Source: Roseateles sp. (GTDB lineage: Bacteria > Pseudomonadota > Gammaproteobacteria > Burkholderiales > Burkholderiaceae_C). Taken from it: DNA of 34,252 nt. The translations under genes and the position numbers were made by a program. How positions within the stretch are numbered: position 1 is the first letter of the stretch; each line of letters opens with the position of its first letter. The notes beneath the pieces were generated by a model. The model searched no databases, had not been told where the DNA came from, and was given only the letters and a program-made list of their open reading frames with translations. Below, one piece after another: positions 1 through 7,925 of the stretch. The stretch covers positions 1 to 34,252 of the forward strand of contig JAFALK010000057.1 in NCBI GenBank assembly GCA_019234295.1, in the 5' to 3' direction.

Positions 1-117
1 TGGTCTCGCAGTACGCGCGACTGGTCTCCGATCACGACGGTCACGCTCAACCCTGAGCGTGATGCGGTCATCGAGGCCGCGCTGCGGGGCAAAGATATTC
101 AGCCAAAGGCTGCATGA
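1..117 (+). CDS. C-terminal fragment of an unidentified protein (cut by window edge)
   Basis: Frame 1 is open from the first base and ends with TGA at 115-117, giving 38 residues that finish in LRGKDIQPKAA. The reading looks like genuine high-GC coding sequence, but only the tail is present and I recognise no family. The next gene is an acyltransferase on the same strand, so an envelope or polysaccharide role is possible, but nothing in these 38 residues shows it. Confidence 0.4.
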   Translation, partial: WSRSTRDWSPITTVTLNPERDAVIEAALRGKDIQPKAA

Positions 118-370
118 CCGAGGCGACAACTACCTTGACGCGCGCCGATTGATTGTGGGCACACCTGGGTCAAAGAAAGCCTCCAGTTTCAAGGCGTTCG
201 TTCTCCGGAGCGATGGACAGCAATTGCGGAATCAGGGAAGTGTCAGGGCAACGCGCTGGCTGATTTCGGCCATGACCAGCCGGTGATGCTGACTAAATGG
301 TGAGTTTTGTGTGATATCTCTTCCATTTTCATCGGTCTCATTTTACTCAGATTGAATTTCAAGTAAGAAC
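118..370. other. Intergenic, no convincing gene
   Basis: Base composition falls from GC-rich to AT-rich across this stretch. An open frame at 139-303 (about 55 codons) has no usable start codon and no recognisable motif, so it is either chance or a gene remnant. I see no strong terminator for the preceding gene and no clear promoter for the acyltransferase. Confidence 0.4.
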
Positions 371-1477
371 ATGAATATTCAAGAAAGCCAAGTGAATCAC
401 GAGTTCCGAAGCTCTTGCAAAATTAATAAAAGTGATCTTCAGTCATCAAAAATGCGGAGCGTCGAGGTAGTCCGCACAGTTGCTATTTTTGCGGTGATTG
501 TGATACATACTAAGCCGTTCGAAGATACGTATATATCGTTCGGGACGGCTATTAATGTGGGTTATCTTTTAAACCAATTGGCCAGATTTGCTGTCCCTTT
601 TTTCTTCGTGATGTCTGGATATTTTTGGGGTTCCAAGATTAATTCTGGTAGTCCTATCGTGGATTCCACAAGAAAAATGTCAAAGAGAATTATTACAATA
701 TTTCTGGCTTGGTCGACGATCTACCTGTTGCCAGCAAATCTATTTGATGTTTCCCAGTATGCCTCATTGGGTCCATTAAGGCAATTTTATTGGAATATTT
801 TTGATTTGTTCAAACACCCGGTTCAAGCCTTGATGGAGGGTTCCAGGTTTCACCTCTGGTTTTTGGTTGCCCTAATAAATTGTTTGGCAATTAGTGCCGC
901 ATTCGTAGCTCTGAACATGAAATGGGCCCTGATTTGTTTATCGATTTTGTTCTATGGCATTGGGTTGCTTGGGAAGGCGTATGCCGATACTCCGATGGGA
1001 TTCCATTCTGAATTCAACTTCCGAAACGGGCCATTTTTTGGTTTGATATTCTTCGTGACTGGATATGTTTTGAGTGGATCAAGGCGACGGCAGTCATGGT
1101 TAATTCTTGGGTTGTCTTCCATGGCATTCGGCACATTGATGCACTTTGCAGAAATTTTTATGCTGCGAGCATTGTGGGGTACAACGATCCTTCAGGATTT
1201 CGTTTTCGGAACTTATTTCATGGGAGTCGGCGCCGCTCTGGTTGCACTATCCAATCCGAAGCTGGTCAAATTGAATGCAATAGCAAATATTGGTCCGTTG
1301 GTGCTGGGGATTTACGCCATTCATTTGGTTTTTGTTGATTTATTGCATCCATTCGGGCAGGCGTTGAAAGGTGCTGCATGGTGGGGATTTTGCTACCCCG
1401 TTGGAGTTTTCGTGATGTCTCTTGCAGCTACATTTGCATTGTCACGCATTCGCCTGACTAGAAAATTTGTAGTATAA
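371..1477 (+). CDS. Acyltransferase family 3 membrane protein
   Basis: This 368-residue integral membrane protein fits the acyltransferase-3 (OafA/WecH/YrhL-like) family, whose members typically O-acetylate or otherwise acylate surface polysaccharides. After a hydrophilic N-terminus of about 28 residues comes the family start, RSVEVVRTVAIFAVIVIHT, with the arginine and helix-1 histidine region typical of the group; then FAVPFFFVMSGYFWG and roughly ten hydrophobic helices to the C-terminus. The ATG at 371 has only a weak Shine-Dalgarno; a second ATG at residue 28 (position 452), just before the conserved segment, is a credible alternative. Base composition and codon use are markedly AT-rich compared with everything else in the window, which suggests recent acquisition. 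The polysaccharide acted on cannot be read from the sequence. Confidence 0.85.
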   Translation: MNIQESQVNHEFRSSCKINKSDLQSSKMRSVEVVRTVAIFAVIVIHTKPFEDTYISFGTAINVGYLLNQLARFAVPFFFVMSGYFWGSKINSGSPIVDSTRKMSKRIITIFLAWSTIYLLPANLFDVSQYASLGPLRQFYWNIFDLFKHPVQALMEGSRFHLWFLVALINCLAISAAFVALNMKWALICLSILFYGIGLLGKAYADTPMGFHSEFNFRNGPFFGLIFFVTGYVLSGSRRRQSWLILGLSSMAFGTLMHFAEIFMLRALWGTTILQDFVFGTYFMGVGAALVALSNPKLVKLNAIANIGPLVLGIYAIHLVFVDLLHPFGQALKGAAWWGFCYPVGVFVMSLAATFALSRIRLTRKFVV

Positions 1478-2045
1478 AACATGCCTGTTTTTCAATTGCT
1501 GTCGTTGGCAGCGGATCGAATTTGGAAAGGGCCTGCCAAGGACGATAAGAAGATCGGAAACATATCCATTCCATCGTGCATGATGTTTTCGCTCTGGATG
1601 GGTCAATGACAGTAGTGGGGCGTTGTGCAAATCTTTGCGGAGACTCCTATATATATCAATATTGTTGAATCACGGGCCGTCTCAGGCCGGCCGTCCATGG
1701 AAAACGCTTCGCGTCGCTCGGCTGAGCTATTCATAGCTTTCCTCAGTACCGAGCCGCTGCAGTTGGACGCCGGCAGCTCTATTCGACACGCGGCGATTCG
1801 CGAATGAGCAGGCGACTCTGGGAAATCCGTTCGGCAGGCTCTGGCCTGCAGTCGAGCATTCCGTCCAAATCGTTGATCGCCATCTCGTGGCCCTTCTCGA
1901 ATATATGCGCAGGTTCCGAACGGGGCAGCTCAATCCACTGGCAACAAGCCGCAGACATATTGGTTAGACGATGCGCTGAATTTCGGCGTTACAGTCCTTG
2001 AACGCGGACCCAGGGCCGCGCTTTTCATTCACGAAGGACTGCGCC
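1478..2045. other. Gene-poor stretch between acyltransferase and the 1015-residue protein
   Basis: About 570 bases without a credible gene. Composition returns from AT-rich to GC-rich near 1680. A weak A/T hairpin (AAAACA/TGTTTT) lies immediately after the acyltransferase stop. A frame open at 1737-1967 reads plausibly protein-like (it includes LVALLEYMRRFRTGQLN) but lacks a start codon and follows an in-frame stop, so it may be a gene remnant. The stretch ends with a GC hairpin and T-run at 2003-2026 and the ribosome-binding site of the next gene. Confidence 0.5.
2003..2026 (+). terminator. Possible hairpin with T-run just before the next gene
   Basis: CGCGG at 2003-2007 pairs with CCGCG at 2016-2020 and is followed by CTTTTC. 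The stem is only five base pairs, with possible inner CCC/GGG pairing. It ends about 8 bases before the AAGGA ribosome-binding site of the 2046 gene. It could terminate read-through from the accessory region or be a chance GC hairpin. Confidence 0.3.
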
Positions 2046-5000
2046 ATGGCCGACAAGAACCTCAGCGAAACGAACTGGAAGAGCTTTGCCAAGGGGCGCA
2101 CGATCAAAGATGTGGCGCTGCTGAAGGCCTTGACCGAGCTGCCGAAGAAGGAGAAGGCTGGTTCAGCCGCCTGGCTCGAGGCGCTGAAGGGCCTGGAGCA
2201 GCTCGTCGAGAGCCTGGCCAGGGAGCACAAGGGAGACAGGGAGTGCGTCGCTCAGTTCAAGCTGATGGATGCCGCCATCACCAGCGAGCGCAAGTCCGCC
2301 GGCAAGCTGGCCGAGCAGGAAACGTTGGAAGCCGAGGATGAAGAGGGCCCAGCCGCCCTGACGAGCAAGCTGATCCCGCTCCTGAAGAAGGTGCGCAAGG
2401 GCGGCACCTGCTTCACTCTCGTGGCTGTGGACAGCAAGGAGGCCGCCGTGATGCTGGCGCGCCGACCGCCCACGGCCGCGGCCCGCGGCTTGCTGAAGGA
2501 CTACCTCGCCAACGGCGGCACGCCCAAGTACATCCCGGGTGAATGCGTCTTCGAGGCGAATGCCTTCACCTTCGTGTTGCAGAGCGAAGCCGCGGGTCTG
2601 GCCAAGAAGATCAAGGCGGCCTTGCTCAAGCAGACCGAACAGCGCGTAAAGGTTCGGGTGCGGGGCGAAAACCCCGAGGATATCGATGACGACGGCGATC
2701 CCGCTGATGCGGCAGACGAAAGCGGCGAGGGCGATGTCCCGCCCGTGGCACCGACGCAGGCGGCAACGCAGAATGAGGCACAGGCCAGGGCGGCCGAGGA
2801 GGCGCGCAAGGCCGAGCAGTTGAAGGAGTTCAAGACTCGTCTTGGCGAGCTGGTGCCGCGGGTCAAGGCGCTGGCGGCGGGTGGATGGGCTGGCGCGCGC
2901 GAGACCACTGCGGCCGTCAGCGAGGCGGCGGCCCTTGTGGCCAGCGATCCCGTGGCGGCTCTGGCCAAGCTGGACAAGATCAAGCTTGGTGTTGATGCGG
3001 CGGAACGGCCCGCCAGCACGGTCGCAGCAAGCGCAGCCCCAGCTGCCGCCGCATCGACCTCGACGCCCACCGCCGCTGCGACTGCGGCACCGATGAATGA
3101 GGCGCAAAAGCGCTCAGCCGCCCTGGTCGTCGAAGACAAGCGCATGGCCTCGGCAGCGCTGGGCGAGCAGTTCAAGGGTGCTCTCAACAAGCTTCTGGCC
3201 GAGGATCCGCCCAATGTCGCCAAGCTCAAGACCGTGATCGACGGCGAGTTCAAGCGTTCGAAGGAACTGGCGGCGCTGCTGGCAACCGCGGTCGAACAGG
3301 GGCTGCCGATCACGCCCTCGCCGGCCAAGGTGGGATTCACGGCGAACGAGGACGGGGCGGCCAATGAATGGAATGAGGCCGTGTGCAAAGCCGCGTTCAA
3401 GAAGTACGGCTGGTTCACCTTCAAGGCCATGCGCAAGAGCAAGGATCCGGCGGATCTGCCCGGTCTCACGGCCCAGAAGGTCATTACCGACGCGGTGATG
3501 TGGAAGCTCTACCAATACCGGCGCTACTACGTGGATGGGCTGATCGCTAAGCTGCACGCCGCGCACAAGGACGCCGGTCTGCTGTTCAAGAGCGGAGGCA
3601 GCGAGGACATCGAGTCCGATCTGGATATCACCGTCGCCTCGCCGCGCTCAGGTGTCGACGTGGTCGCCATGAAGGCGTTCAACGACCAGGTCAAGGCCGA
3701 CTTTGGTCGCCCGCCAGGCCGCGTGTTCGACACCAATCTCTACGCCCGCGATTACAACGCGATCAAGGACAACCTCAGCGCTCCGGGCGCGGCGGGCAAG
3801 ACCAAGGACAACGCCATCGCCGAGCCCGTGGGCCCGATGAGCCAGATGGCCGGCATCGACCAGGACGTGGCCACGCTAATGAAACAGCGCCGCTTCCTCG
3901 ACGAAGCCAGCTTCAACAAGATGTGGCACGCGCTGCGCGATTCGATGCCGCCTGGCAAGGATCGAGAGCGCATCCAGCAGCGCTTCGAGGAGGCCGAGGA
4001 TGCCTACTTGCTCACGGCCCGCGAGAAGGTGCTAGAAATCGTCAAGACCGTGCAGGCGCGCCTGGGCGAGATGCCGGCCGATGAGCGGCTGCGGTTCGAG
4101 AGCGCGCACGCTGAGTTCGTGCGCGTCAACGCGGCGGCCGACCAGGCACGCGGCGATGCACTGACGAAGGCACTGGCCGAGGTGCAAGCTGCCCTGCCTC
4201 GCTTCCTGGACATGCTCGAGGAGCATTTCCCCGACGAAGTAATGGAGACGACCGACGCCCTCTACGCCAAGTCCATGACGACGCTGCGCGCCGACCAGGG
4301 CAGGGTGGGGGAGCTGGAACAGCATTTCCTCGAGGCGACGCAGGGGCCTGCGTGCGAGAAGCATCACAAGGGCGTGAGCCATGCCGACTGGCTGGCCCAG
4401 GCACCGGCCGGCATCAATGCGTTGAAGGCGCGCATCAAGCAGGCGCAGTTCACCAATATTGTGTTCGCCAACGAGGCTTATGTGAGTCAGGGTGCCATCA
4501 CCCACATCGTTTCCGGCGCCCAGGCCGCGGATCCCGTGACCAAGGCTGAGGTGCTGGCCAGGATCCAGCCGGCAGAGTTGCTGCAATCGGCCAACGAGCA
4601 GATGGCCGACTTCTACAAGGACATGAAGCACCTCGAGCATGGAGTCCACGCCGCCGCACCGGGCAAGGACAAGCGGCGTGCGAACGGTGAGGCGTTCGTC
4701 CACGCGTCCAAGTACCTCTCGCGCATGCTGGATGCCGCCGCCATGCTGCAGGACAAGTACGCCAAGGACGAGGAGGCCACGCGCACCCTCACCGCCACAA
4801 AGTACGACATGTGCAAGAGGGCGAACGTAGCCGGCCCGCGCGAGCTCCAGGCCAAGGTCGACGAACTGTTGGTGAGCCTGCGCAAGTCCTCGACCCTGCC
4901 CGGCGATGCCAAGGCCGAGGTCGCTGTCTTCGAGGTGCAGTCCCTGTTTGGGGTGGACGACATCGGCGGGCTGCGCGAGCTGATTACGGCCTTTGGCGTG

Positions 5001-5093
5001 GATTTCAACCAGCGGGCGCGCAGCCTGAAGGCCTTCCAGGCCGACCAGGACCTGAGCCGGGAGACCGAGCGCGAGTATTTCCGGCCAGCCTAG
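2046..5093 (+). CDS. Large protein of unknown function with a possible nucleotidyltransferase signature
   Basis: A 1015-residue protein without signal peptide or membrane segments; I do not recognise its family. The ATG at 2046 is preferred over one at 1998 because GAAGGA lies just upstream. Regions: residues 1-105 are helical and Lys/Glu/Ala-rich; about 110-205 looks alpha/beta (TCFTLVAVDSKEAAVML, then a Gly/Pro-turn segment); about 209-236 is an acidic linker; 237-320 is Ala/Glu-rich helix; 321-352 is an Ala/Thr/Pro linker. The most structured part follows: W/Y-rich helices lead to SGGSEDIESDLDITV (S516-G517-G518-S519, D525-L526-D527) and, 35 residues on, FDTNLY (D562). Gly-Ser followed by Asp-x-Asp and a later Asp is the catalytic pattern of the polymerase-beta nucleotidyltransferase fold. 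Residues 620-1015 are largely helical. Size, linkers and orphan position would suit an effector or polymorphic-toxin-like protein, but no export signal or immunity gene is visible, so this is inference only. Confidence 0.7.
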   Translation: MADKNLSETNWKSFAKGRTIKDVALLKALTELPKKEKAGSAAWLEALKGLEQLVESLAREHKGDRECVAQFKLMDAAITSERKSAGKLAEQETLEAEDEEGPAALTSKLIPLLKKVRKGGTCFTLVAVDSKEAAVMLARRPPTAAARGLLKDYLANGGTPKYIPGECVFEANAFTFVLQSEAAGLAKKIKAALLKQTEQRVKVRVRGENPEDIDDDGDPADAADESGEGDVPPVAPTQAATQNEAQARAAEEARKAEQLKEFKTRLGELVPRVKALAAGGWAGARETTAAVSEAAALVASDPVAALAKLDKIKLGVDAAERPASTVAASAAPAAAASTSTPTAAATAAPMNEAQKRSAALVVEDKRMASAALGEQFKGALNKLLAEDPPNVAKLKTVIDGEFKRSKELAALLATAVEQGLPITPSPAKVGFTANEDGAANEWNEAVCKAAFKKYGWFTFKAMRKSKDPADLPGLTAQKVITDAVMWKLYQYRRYYVDGLIAKLHAAHKDAGLLFKSGGSEDIESDLDITVASPRSGVDVVAMKAFNDQVKADFGRPPGRVFDTNLYARDYNAIKDNLSAPGAAGKTKDNAIAEPVGPMSQMAGIDQDVATLMKQRRFLDEASFNKMWHALRDSMPPGKDRERIQQRFEEAEDAYLLTAREKVLEIVKTVQARLGEMPADERLRFESAHAEFVRVNAAADQARGDALTKALAEVQAALPRFLDMLEEHFPDEVMETTDALYAKSMTTLRADQGRVGELEQHFLEATQGPACEKHHKGVSHADWLAQAPAGINALKARIKQAQFTNIVFANEAYVSQGAITHIVSGAQAADPVTKAEVLARIQPAELLQSANEQMADFYKDMKHLEHGVHAAAPGKDKRRANGEAFVHASKYLSRMLDAAAMLQDKYAKDEEATRTLTATKYDMCKRANVAGPRELQAKVDELLVSLRKSSTLPGDAKAEVAVFEVQSLFGVDDIGGLRELITAFGVDFNQRARSLKAFQADQDLSRETEREYFRPA

Positions 5094-5108
5094 CCCTAAA
5101 CTCCTGCA

Positions 5109-5318
5109 ATGCGTGCAGCCTTCAGCATCCTCGGCCTGGTGATCGTCCTGGCCATCGTCCTCCTCAGTGCCAAGAAGCAGATGCAGGCGGTGGCGCCATC
5201 GTCCGGCACCGGCGCTTCTGCGCCCATCGTCAACCGCGCCACGCCTGCCGCGGTCAAGGCCGAGGTGCAGTCGGCAATGGACATGGCAGCGAGCGCGGCC
5301 TCGGCCAACGAGCCATGA
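5109..5318 (+). CDS. Small single-pass membrane protein, function unknown
   Basis: A 69-residue protein with one N-terminal hydrophobic segment (about residues 4-20, AFSILGLVIVLAIVLLS), a short KK stop, and an Ala/Ser/Pro-rich tail that probably lies in the periplasm. Its TGA overlaps the tadA start (ATGA arrangement), implying translational coupling. It starts 15 bases after the stop of the large gene and has no strong ribosome-binding site. I know of no function. It is accepted as a gene because of the coherent membrane segment and the exact overlap with tadA. Confidence 0.65.
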   Translation: MRAAFSILGLVIVLAIVLLSAKKQMQAVAPSSGTGASAPIVNRATPAAVKAEVQSAMDMAASAASANEP

Positions 5319-5857
5319 GCGTGGACGAATATGCGATGCGCCTGGCGCTGGACCAGGCGCATAACGCCTGGCTGGCCGGTGAAGTGCCCGTAGGTGCCGT
5401 CCTCATGAGGGAAGGGCAGGTGATTGCGACCGGCTACAACCGTCCCGTCACCACGCACGATCCCACGGCCCACGCCGAGATCGTGGCTCTGCGCCACGGG
5501 GCCAGCCTGCTCGGCAACTACCGGCTGCCCGAATGCGAGCTCTACGTGACGCTGGAGCCCTGCGCGATGTGCGCGATGGCCATGATGCACGCGCGGCTCA
5601 AGCGCGTCGTCTTCGCAGCCACCGATCCCAAGACCGGCGTCGCCGGCTCCGTGATCGATCTGTTTGCCCTAAGCCAGCTCAACCACCACACGCGCATCGA
5701 AGGCGGCGTGCTGGCCGAACCAGCCGCCCAACTGCTGCGCGAATTCTTCGCCGAGCGCCGTGAACAGGCGCGACAGCGCCGAGCGGCGCGCCGGTCCCAT
5801 GCCGAGGAGGCGATCCCCGTGGGCGAAGTCCTGAATCTCGACGATCACACACCATGA
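5315..5857 (+). CDS. tadA: tRNA-specific adenosine deaminase TadA
   Basis: TadA is a zinc-dependent deaminase that converts A34 of tRNA-Arg(ACG) to inosine in the cytoplasm, so that one tRNA can read several arginine codons. The 180-residue product has the zinc/catalytic HAE motif (H53-A54-E55, proton shuttle E55) and PCAMC (P82-C83...C86) of the CDA/deaminase fold. The core matches the usual length of about 150-165 residues; the Arg-rich C-terminal tail (FFAERREQARQRRAARR) is an extension of the kind that could contact tRNA. The ATG at 5315 overlaps the previous stop, and its own stop overlaps the ldcA start, so the three genes form a coupled unit. An upstream extension of the frame lies inside the large gene and is not coding. 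Confidence 0.95.
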   Translation: MSVDEYAMRLALDQAHNAWLAGEVPVGAVLMREGQVIATGYNRPVTTHDPTAHAEIVALRHGASLLGNYRLPECELYVTLEPCAMCAMAMMHARLKRVVFAATDPKTGVAGSVIDLFALSQLNHHTRIEGGVLAEPAAQLLREFFAERREQARQRRAARRSHAEEAIPVGEVLNLDDHTP

Positions 5858-6777
5858 CCACATTGACGCTCTTCTCACCCTCTGGATCGCTGGCCCAGCC
5901 CGCGCAGCTGCGACGCGCAGCCAAACGACTCGCCAAGCTCTCCTTCGAGGTCAGCATCGACGAGGCGGCCCTGCTCAAGGACCAGCGCTTCGCCGGCGAT
6001 GACGACACACGACTCGCGGCCATTCATCGCGTGGCCAAGGCCGTGCCTTCGGTGGCGCTGGCCACGCGCGGGGGCTACGGACTCTCGCGCCTGATGGACC
6101 GCATCGACTGGAAGAAGCTCGGCAAGAGCGTGGAGAAGGGCACCCGTTGGGTCGGCATGAGCGACTTCACGGCACTGCAACTGGGCCTGCTCACGCATGC
6201 GAAGGCAACCACTTGGTCCGGCCCCGTGGCCTATGACGATTTCGGCCGCAGCGACGCCGAGGGTGGCGTGGACGACGTGACGCGGGACTGCTTCGTCGAG
6301 GCCATGGACGGTTTGCTTGAGGCCGTGGGCTTTCGCACTGACGCCGGCTTCGATGGCCTGGGCGTGAGAGGCCAGCTCTGGGGCGGCAACCTCTGCATGG
6401 TCTGTTCTCTGCTGGGTACAGCGCATTTCCCGAAAATCAAGGGCGGCGTGCTGTTCCTGGAGGACGTGGCCGAGCAGCCCTTCCGCGTCGAGCGCATGCT
6501 GATGCAGCTGCACATGGCCGGTGTGTTGGACCGGCAAAAGGCCATCGTGCTGGGCGAGTTCAGCCAATGGCGCAGGACCGAGGCCGACCGCGGCTACGAG
6601 CTCAAACATACGATTGCGAAACTGCGAAGCCTTACGAAGACCCCGGTCCTGACGGGGCTGCCGTTCGGCCACATCACCACCAAGGTCTCCTTGCCCGTGG
6701 GCGCCAAAGTCGAGCTGCTCGTCCAGGGCCGGGACGCCTTCATCGCCTGGCAGCATGACCATGCGCACAGCCATTGA
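5854..6777 (+). CDS. ldcA: LD-carboxypeptidase (peptidase family S66), murein tetrapeptide recycling
   Basis: LdcA removes the terminal D-Ala from cytoplasmic murein tetrapeptides during peptidoglycan recycling. The 307-residue protein has the S66 architecture: an N-terminal half starting LTLFSPSG and containing ATRGGYGLSR, then the nucleophile Ser in GMSDFTALQ (S103), Glu in FLEDVAEQP (E203) and His in PFGHITTK (H273). The spacing matches the Ser-Glu-His triad of the E. coli enzyme closely. There is no signal peptide, consistent with cytoplasmic action. The start overlaps the tadA stop by four bases (ATGA). The operon appears to end here, with a candidate terminator about 190 bases downstream. 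Confidence 0.93.
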   Translation: MTTLTLFSPSGSLAQPAQLRRAAKRLAKLSFEVSIDEAALLKDQRFAGDDDTRLAAIHRVAKAVPSVALATRGGYGLSRLMDRIDWKKLGKSVEKGTRWVGMSDFTALQLGLLTHAKATTWSGPVAYDDFGRSDAEGGVDDVTRDCFVEAMDGLLEAVGFRTDAGFDGLGVRGQLWGGNLCMVCSLLGTAHFPKIKGGVLFLEDVAEQPFRVERMLMQLHMAGVLDRQKAIVLGEFSQWRRTEADRGYELKHTIAKLRSLTKTPVLTGLPFGHITTKVSLPVGAKVELLVQGRDAFIAWQHDHAHSH

Positions 6778-7184
6778 TCGCCGCTGCTTGACGGACAATC
6801 TTGGAGTTACCTAAGGGTTACATCCGATTGCGAGAAATCTTTACGATCAGCGATTGGACCCGGGTAAGCCCCATGCCAGAAGCAATGGTTCTCCCGGATA
6901 GAATGGTCGACTCGTATTGATGGGCGCCGGCCTCGTCGCATGACGGACTCGGTGGTCATTTGCGTCAGGCCCGTGGCCCTAAAGCCAGCGGGCATTTTTG
7001 TTGAAGTGGGTCGCATCTTTGTGGCATGGATCTGCTTGCTGTCTCCCGAGTCCTTGGAATCGCGTAAACAGCAGGGCAGATGCTCGCTGCAGGGACAAGA
7101 CCCGAGGTTCCTGATCAGGCGCCGCGGGAGTACGCTCTCAAATCGGTGTCATGAAAGATAGGGCAGTCTAATGAAGGAGCGCGC
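6778..7184. other. Long leader region between ldcA and tonB
   Basis: About 400 bases without a credible protein gene. It holds a terminator-like hairpin at 6969-6999. The promoter of the tonB cluster must lie here, probably between that hairpin and 7185, but no sigma-70 pair of good spacing stands out; TAGAAT near 6899 resembles a -10 but lacks a matching -35. I did not find a convincing Fur box. The ribosome-binding site of tonB (AAGGAG, 7170s) is strong. Confidence 0.5.
6969..6999 (+). terminator. Probable intrinsic terminator
   Basis: GCCCGTGGC (6969-6977) pairs with GCCAGCGGGC (6984-6993) with one bulged base, a six-base loop CCTAAA and a following ATTTTT. It probably ends transcripts from ldcA or from a short RNA in the leader. 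It lies well upstream of tonB. Confidence 0.6.
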
Positions 7185-7820
7185 ATGAACTTTGCGCAGG
7201 AAAGTAACGGGTCGAACCGCGCCGTCGGTTTTGGCATCGTTGTCCTGATCCACATCCTGCTTGCATGGGCTATTGCTTCCGGCCTGGCAAGGAAAATCGT
7301 GGAAAAGGTCGCCGGCCCGATCGAAGCCAAGGTCGTCGAGGAGGTCAAGCCGCCTCCGCCGCCGCCCGAGAAGGTGGTGCCGCCGCCGCCGGACCTGAAG
7401 GCCCCGCCGCCGCCCTTCGTGCCCGTGCCCGAAGTGCAGATCACCGCACCGGCTCCCCCGGCACCGGCGATCGTGTCGACCAGCGTCGCACCGCCCACCA
7501 ATGTCGTGGCCGCTGCTCCGGTTCCGGCACCACCGGCTCCGGCTCCGCGTCCTGCGAAGATCACGGCAGCGATGGTTTGCACGAAGATGGGCAAGCCTGA
7601 GATGCCTTCCTTGAACTGGAGCGGCGAGGCGCTGTACAAGGCCATCGCCACCGTGAAAGCCGGCCGAGTGGCCTCGGTCGAAATCACTCCGCTCAAGAGC
7701 GGCGTGGATCGCAAGGCCCAGCGCGCGATGATTGCGGCCATCACGCAAACCCTGCAAGAGACGTACGAATGCCCCGGCGATCACGTCTTCGAGCAGGAGT
7801 TCCAGTTCCGCAACGAGTAA
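7185..7820 (+). CDS. tonB: TonB energy transducer
   Basis: TonB couples the ExbB-ExbD proton channel in the inner membrane to outer-membrane TonB-dependent receptors. The 211-residue protein has an N-terminal anchor (about residues 14-34, including H23 in LIHILLAW, matching the conserved membrane histidine), a long Pro-rich periplasmic spacer (residues 55-124, several PPPPP runs), and a C-terminal TonB domain (about 127-208) with the pattern AGRVASVEITPLKSGVDR. Two cysteines in the C-terminal domain, C132 and C196, could form a periplasmic disulphide. The start has AAGGAG six bases upstream. It heads a cluster with exbB and two exbD genes, consistent with one dedicated transport system, although no receptor gene is in the window. 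Confidence 0.93.
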   Translation: MNFAQESNGSNRAVGFGIVVLIHILLAWAIASGLARKIVEKVAGPIEAKVVEEVKPPPPPPEKVVPPPPDLKAPPPPFVPVPEVQITAPAPPAPAIVSTSVAPPTNVVAAAPVPAPPAPAPRPAKITAAMVCTKMGKPEMPSLNWSGEALYKAIATVKAGRVASVEITPLKSGVDRKAQRAMIAAITQTLQETYECPGDHVFEQEFQFRNE

Positions 7821-7925
7821 CGAACTCGACCCGAAATCCCAGGGCAGTTTGCCTGGCGCTTTGATGCCGTACCGAAACTGCCCCTTACCCCAACCCGATC
7901 AGATTCTTTCGTAGGAGTTGACTCC

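Noticed and set aside
139..303. Open frame of about 55 codons after the partial first gene
   Set aside because: No ATG, GTG or TTG near its beginning and no recognisable family.
1478..1493. AAAACA/TGTTTT hairpin as a terminator for the acyltransferase
   Set aside because: The stem is all weak pairs and short; not stable enough to call.
1737..1967. Open frame with protein-like sequence before the 1015-residue gene
   Set aside because: No start codon after the in-frame stop at 1734 and no recognised motif; recorded only as a possible remnant.
2163..3484. Long open frames on the minus strand within the 1015-residue gene
   Set aside because: They are antisense to a gene with coherent plus-strand protein sequence and a ribosome-binding site; their translations are Arg/Ser/Ala-rich in the way typical of GC-rich shadows.
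6940..7161. Open frame of 73 codons upstream of tonB
   Set aside because: It overlaps the terminator-like hairpin, has no ribosome-binding site and shows no motif.
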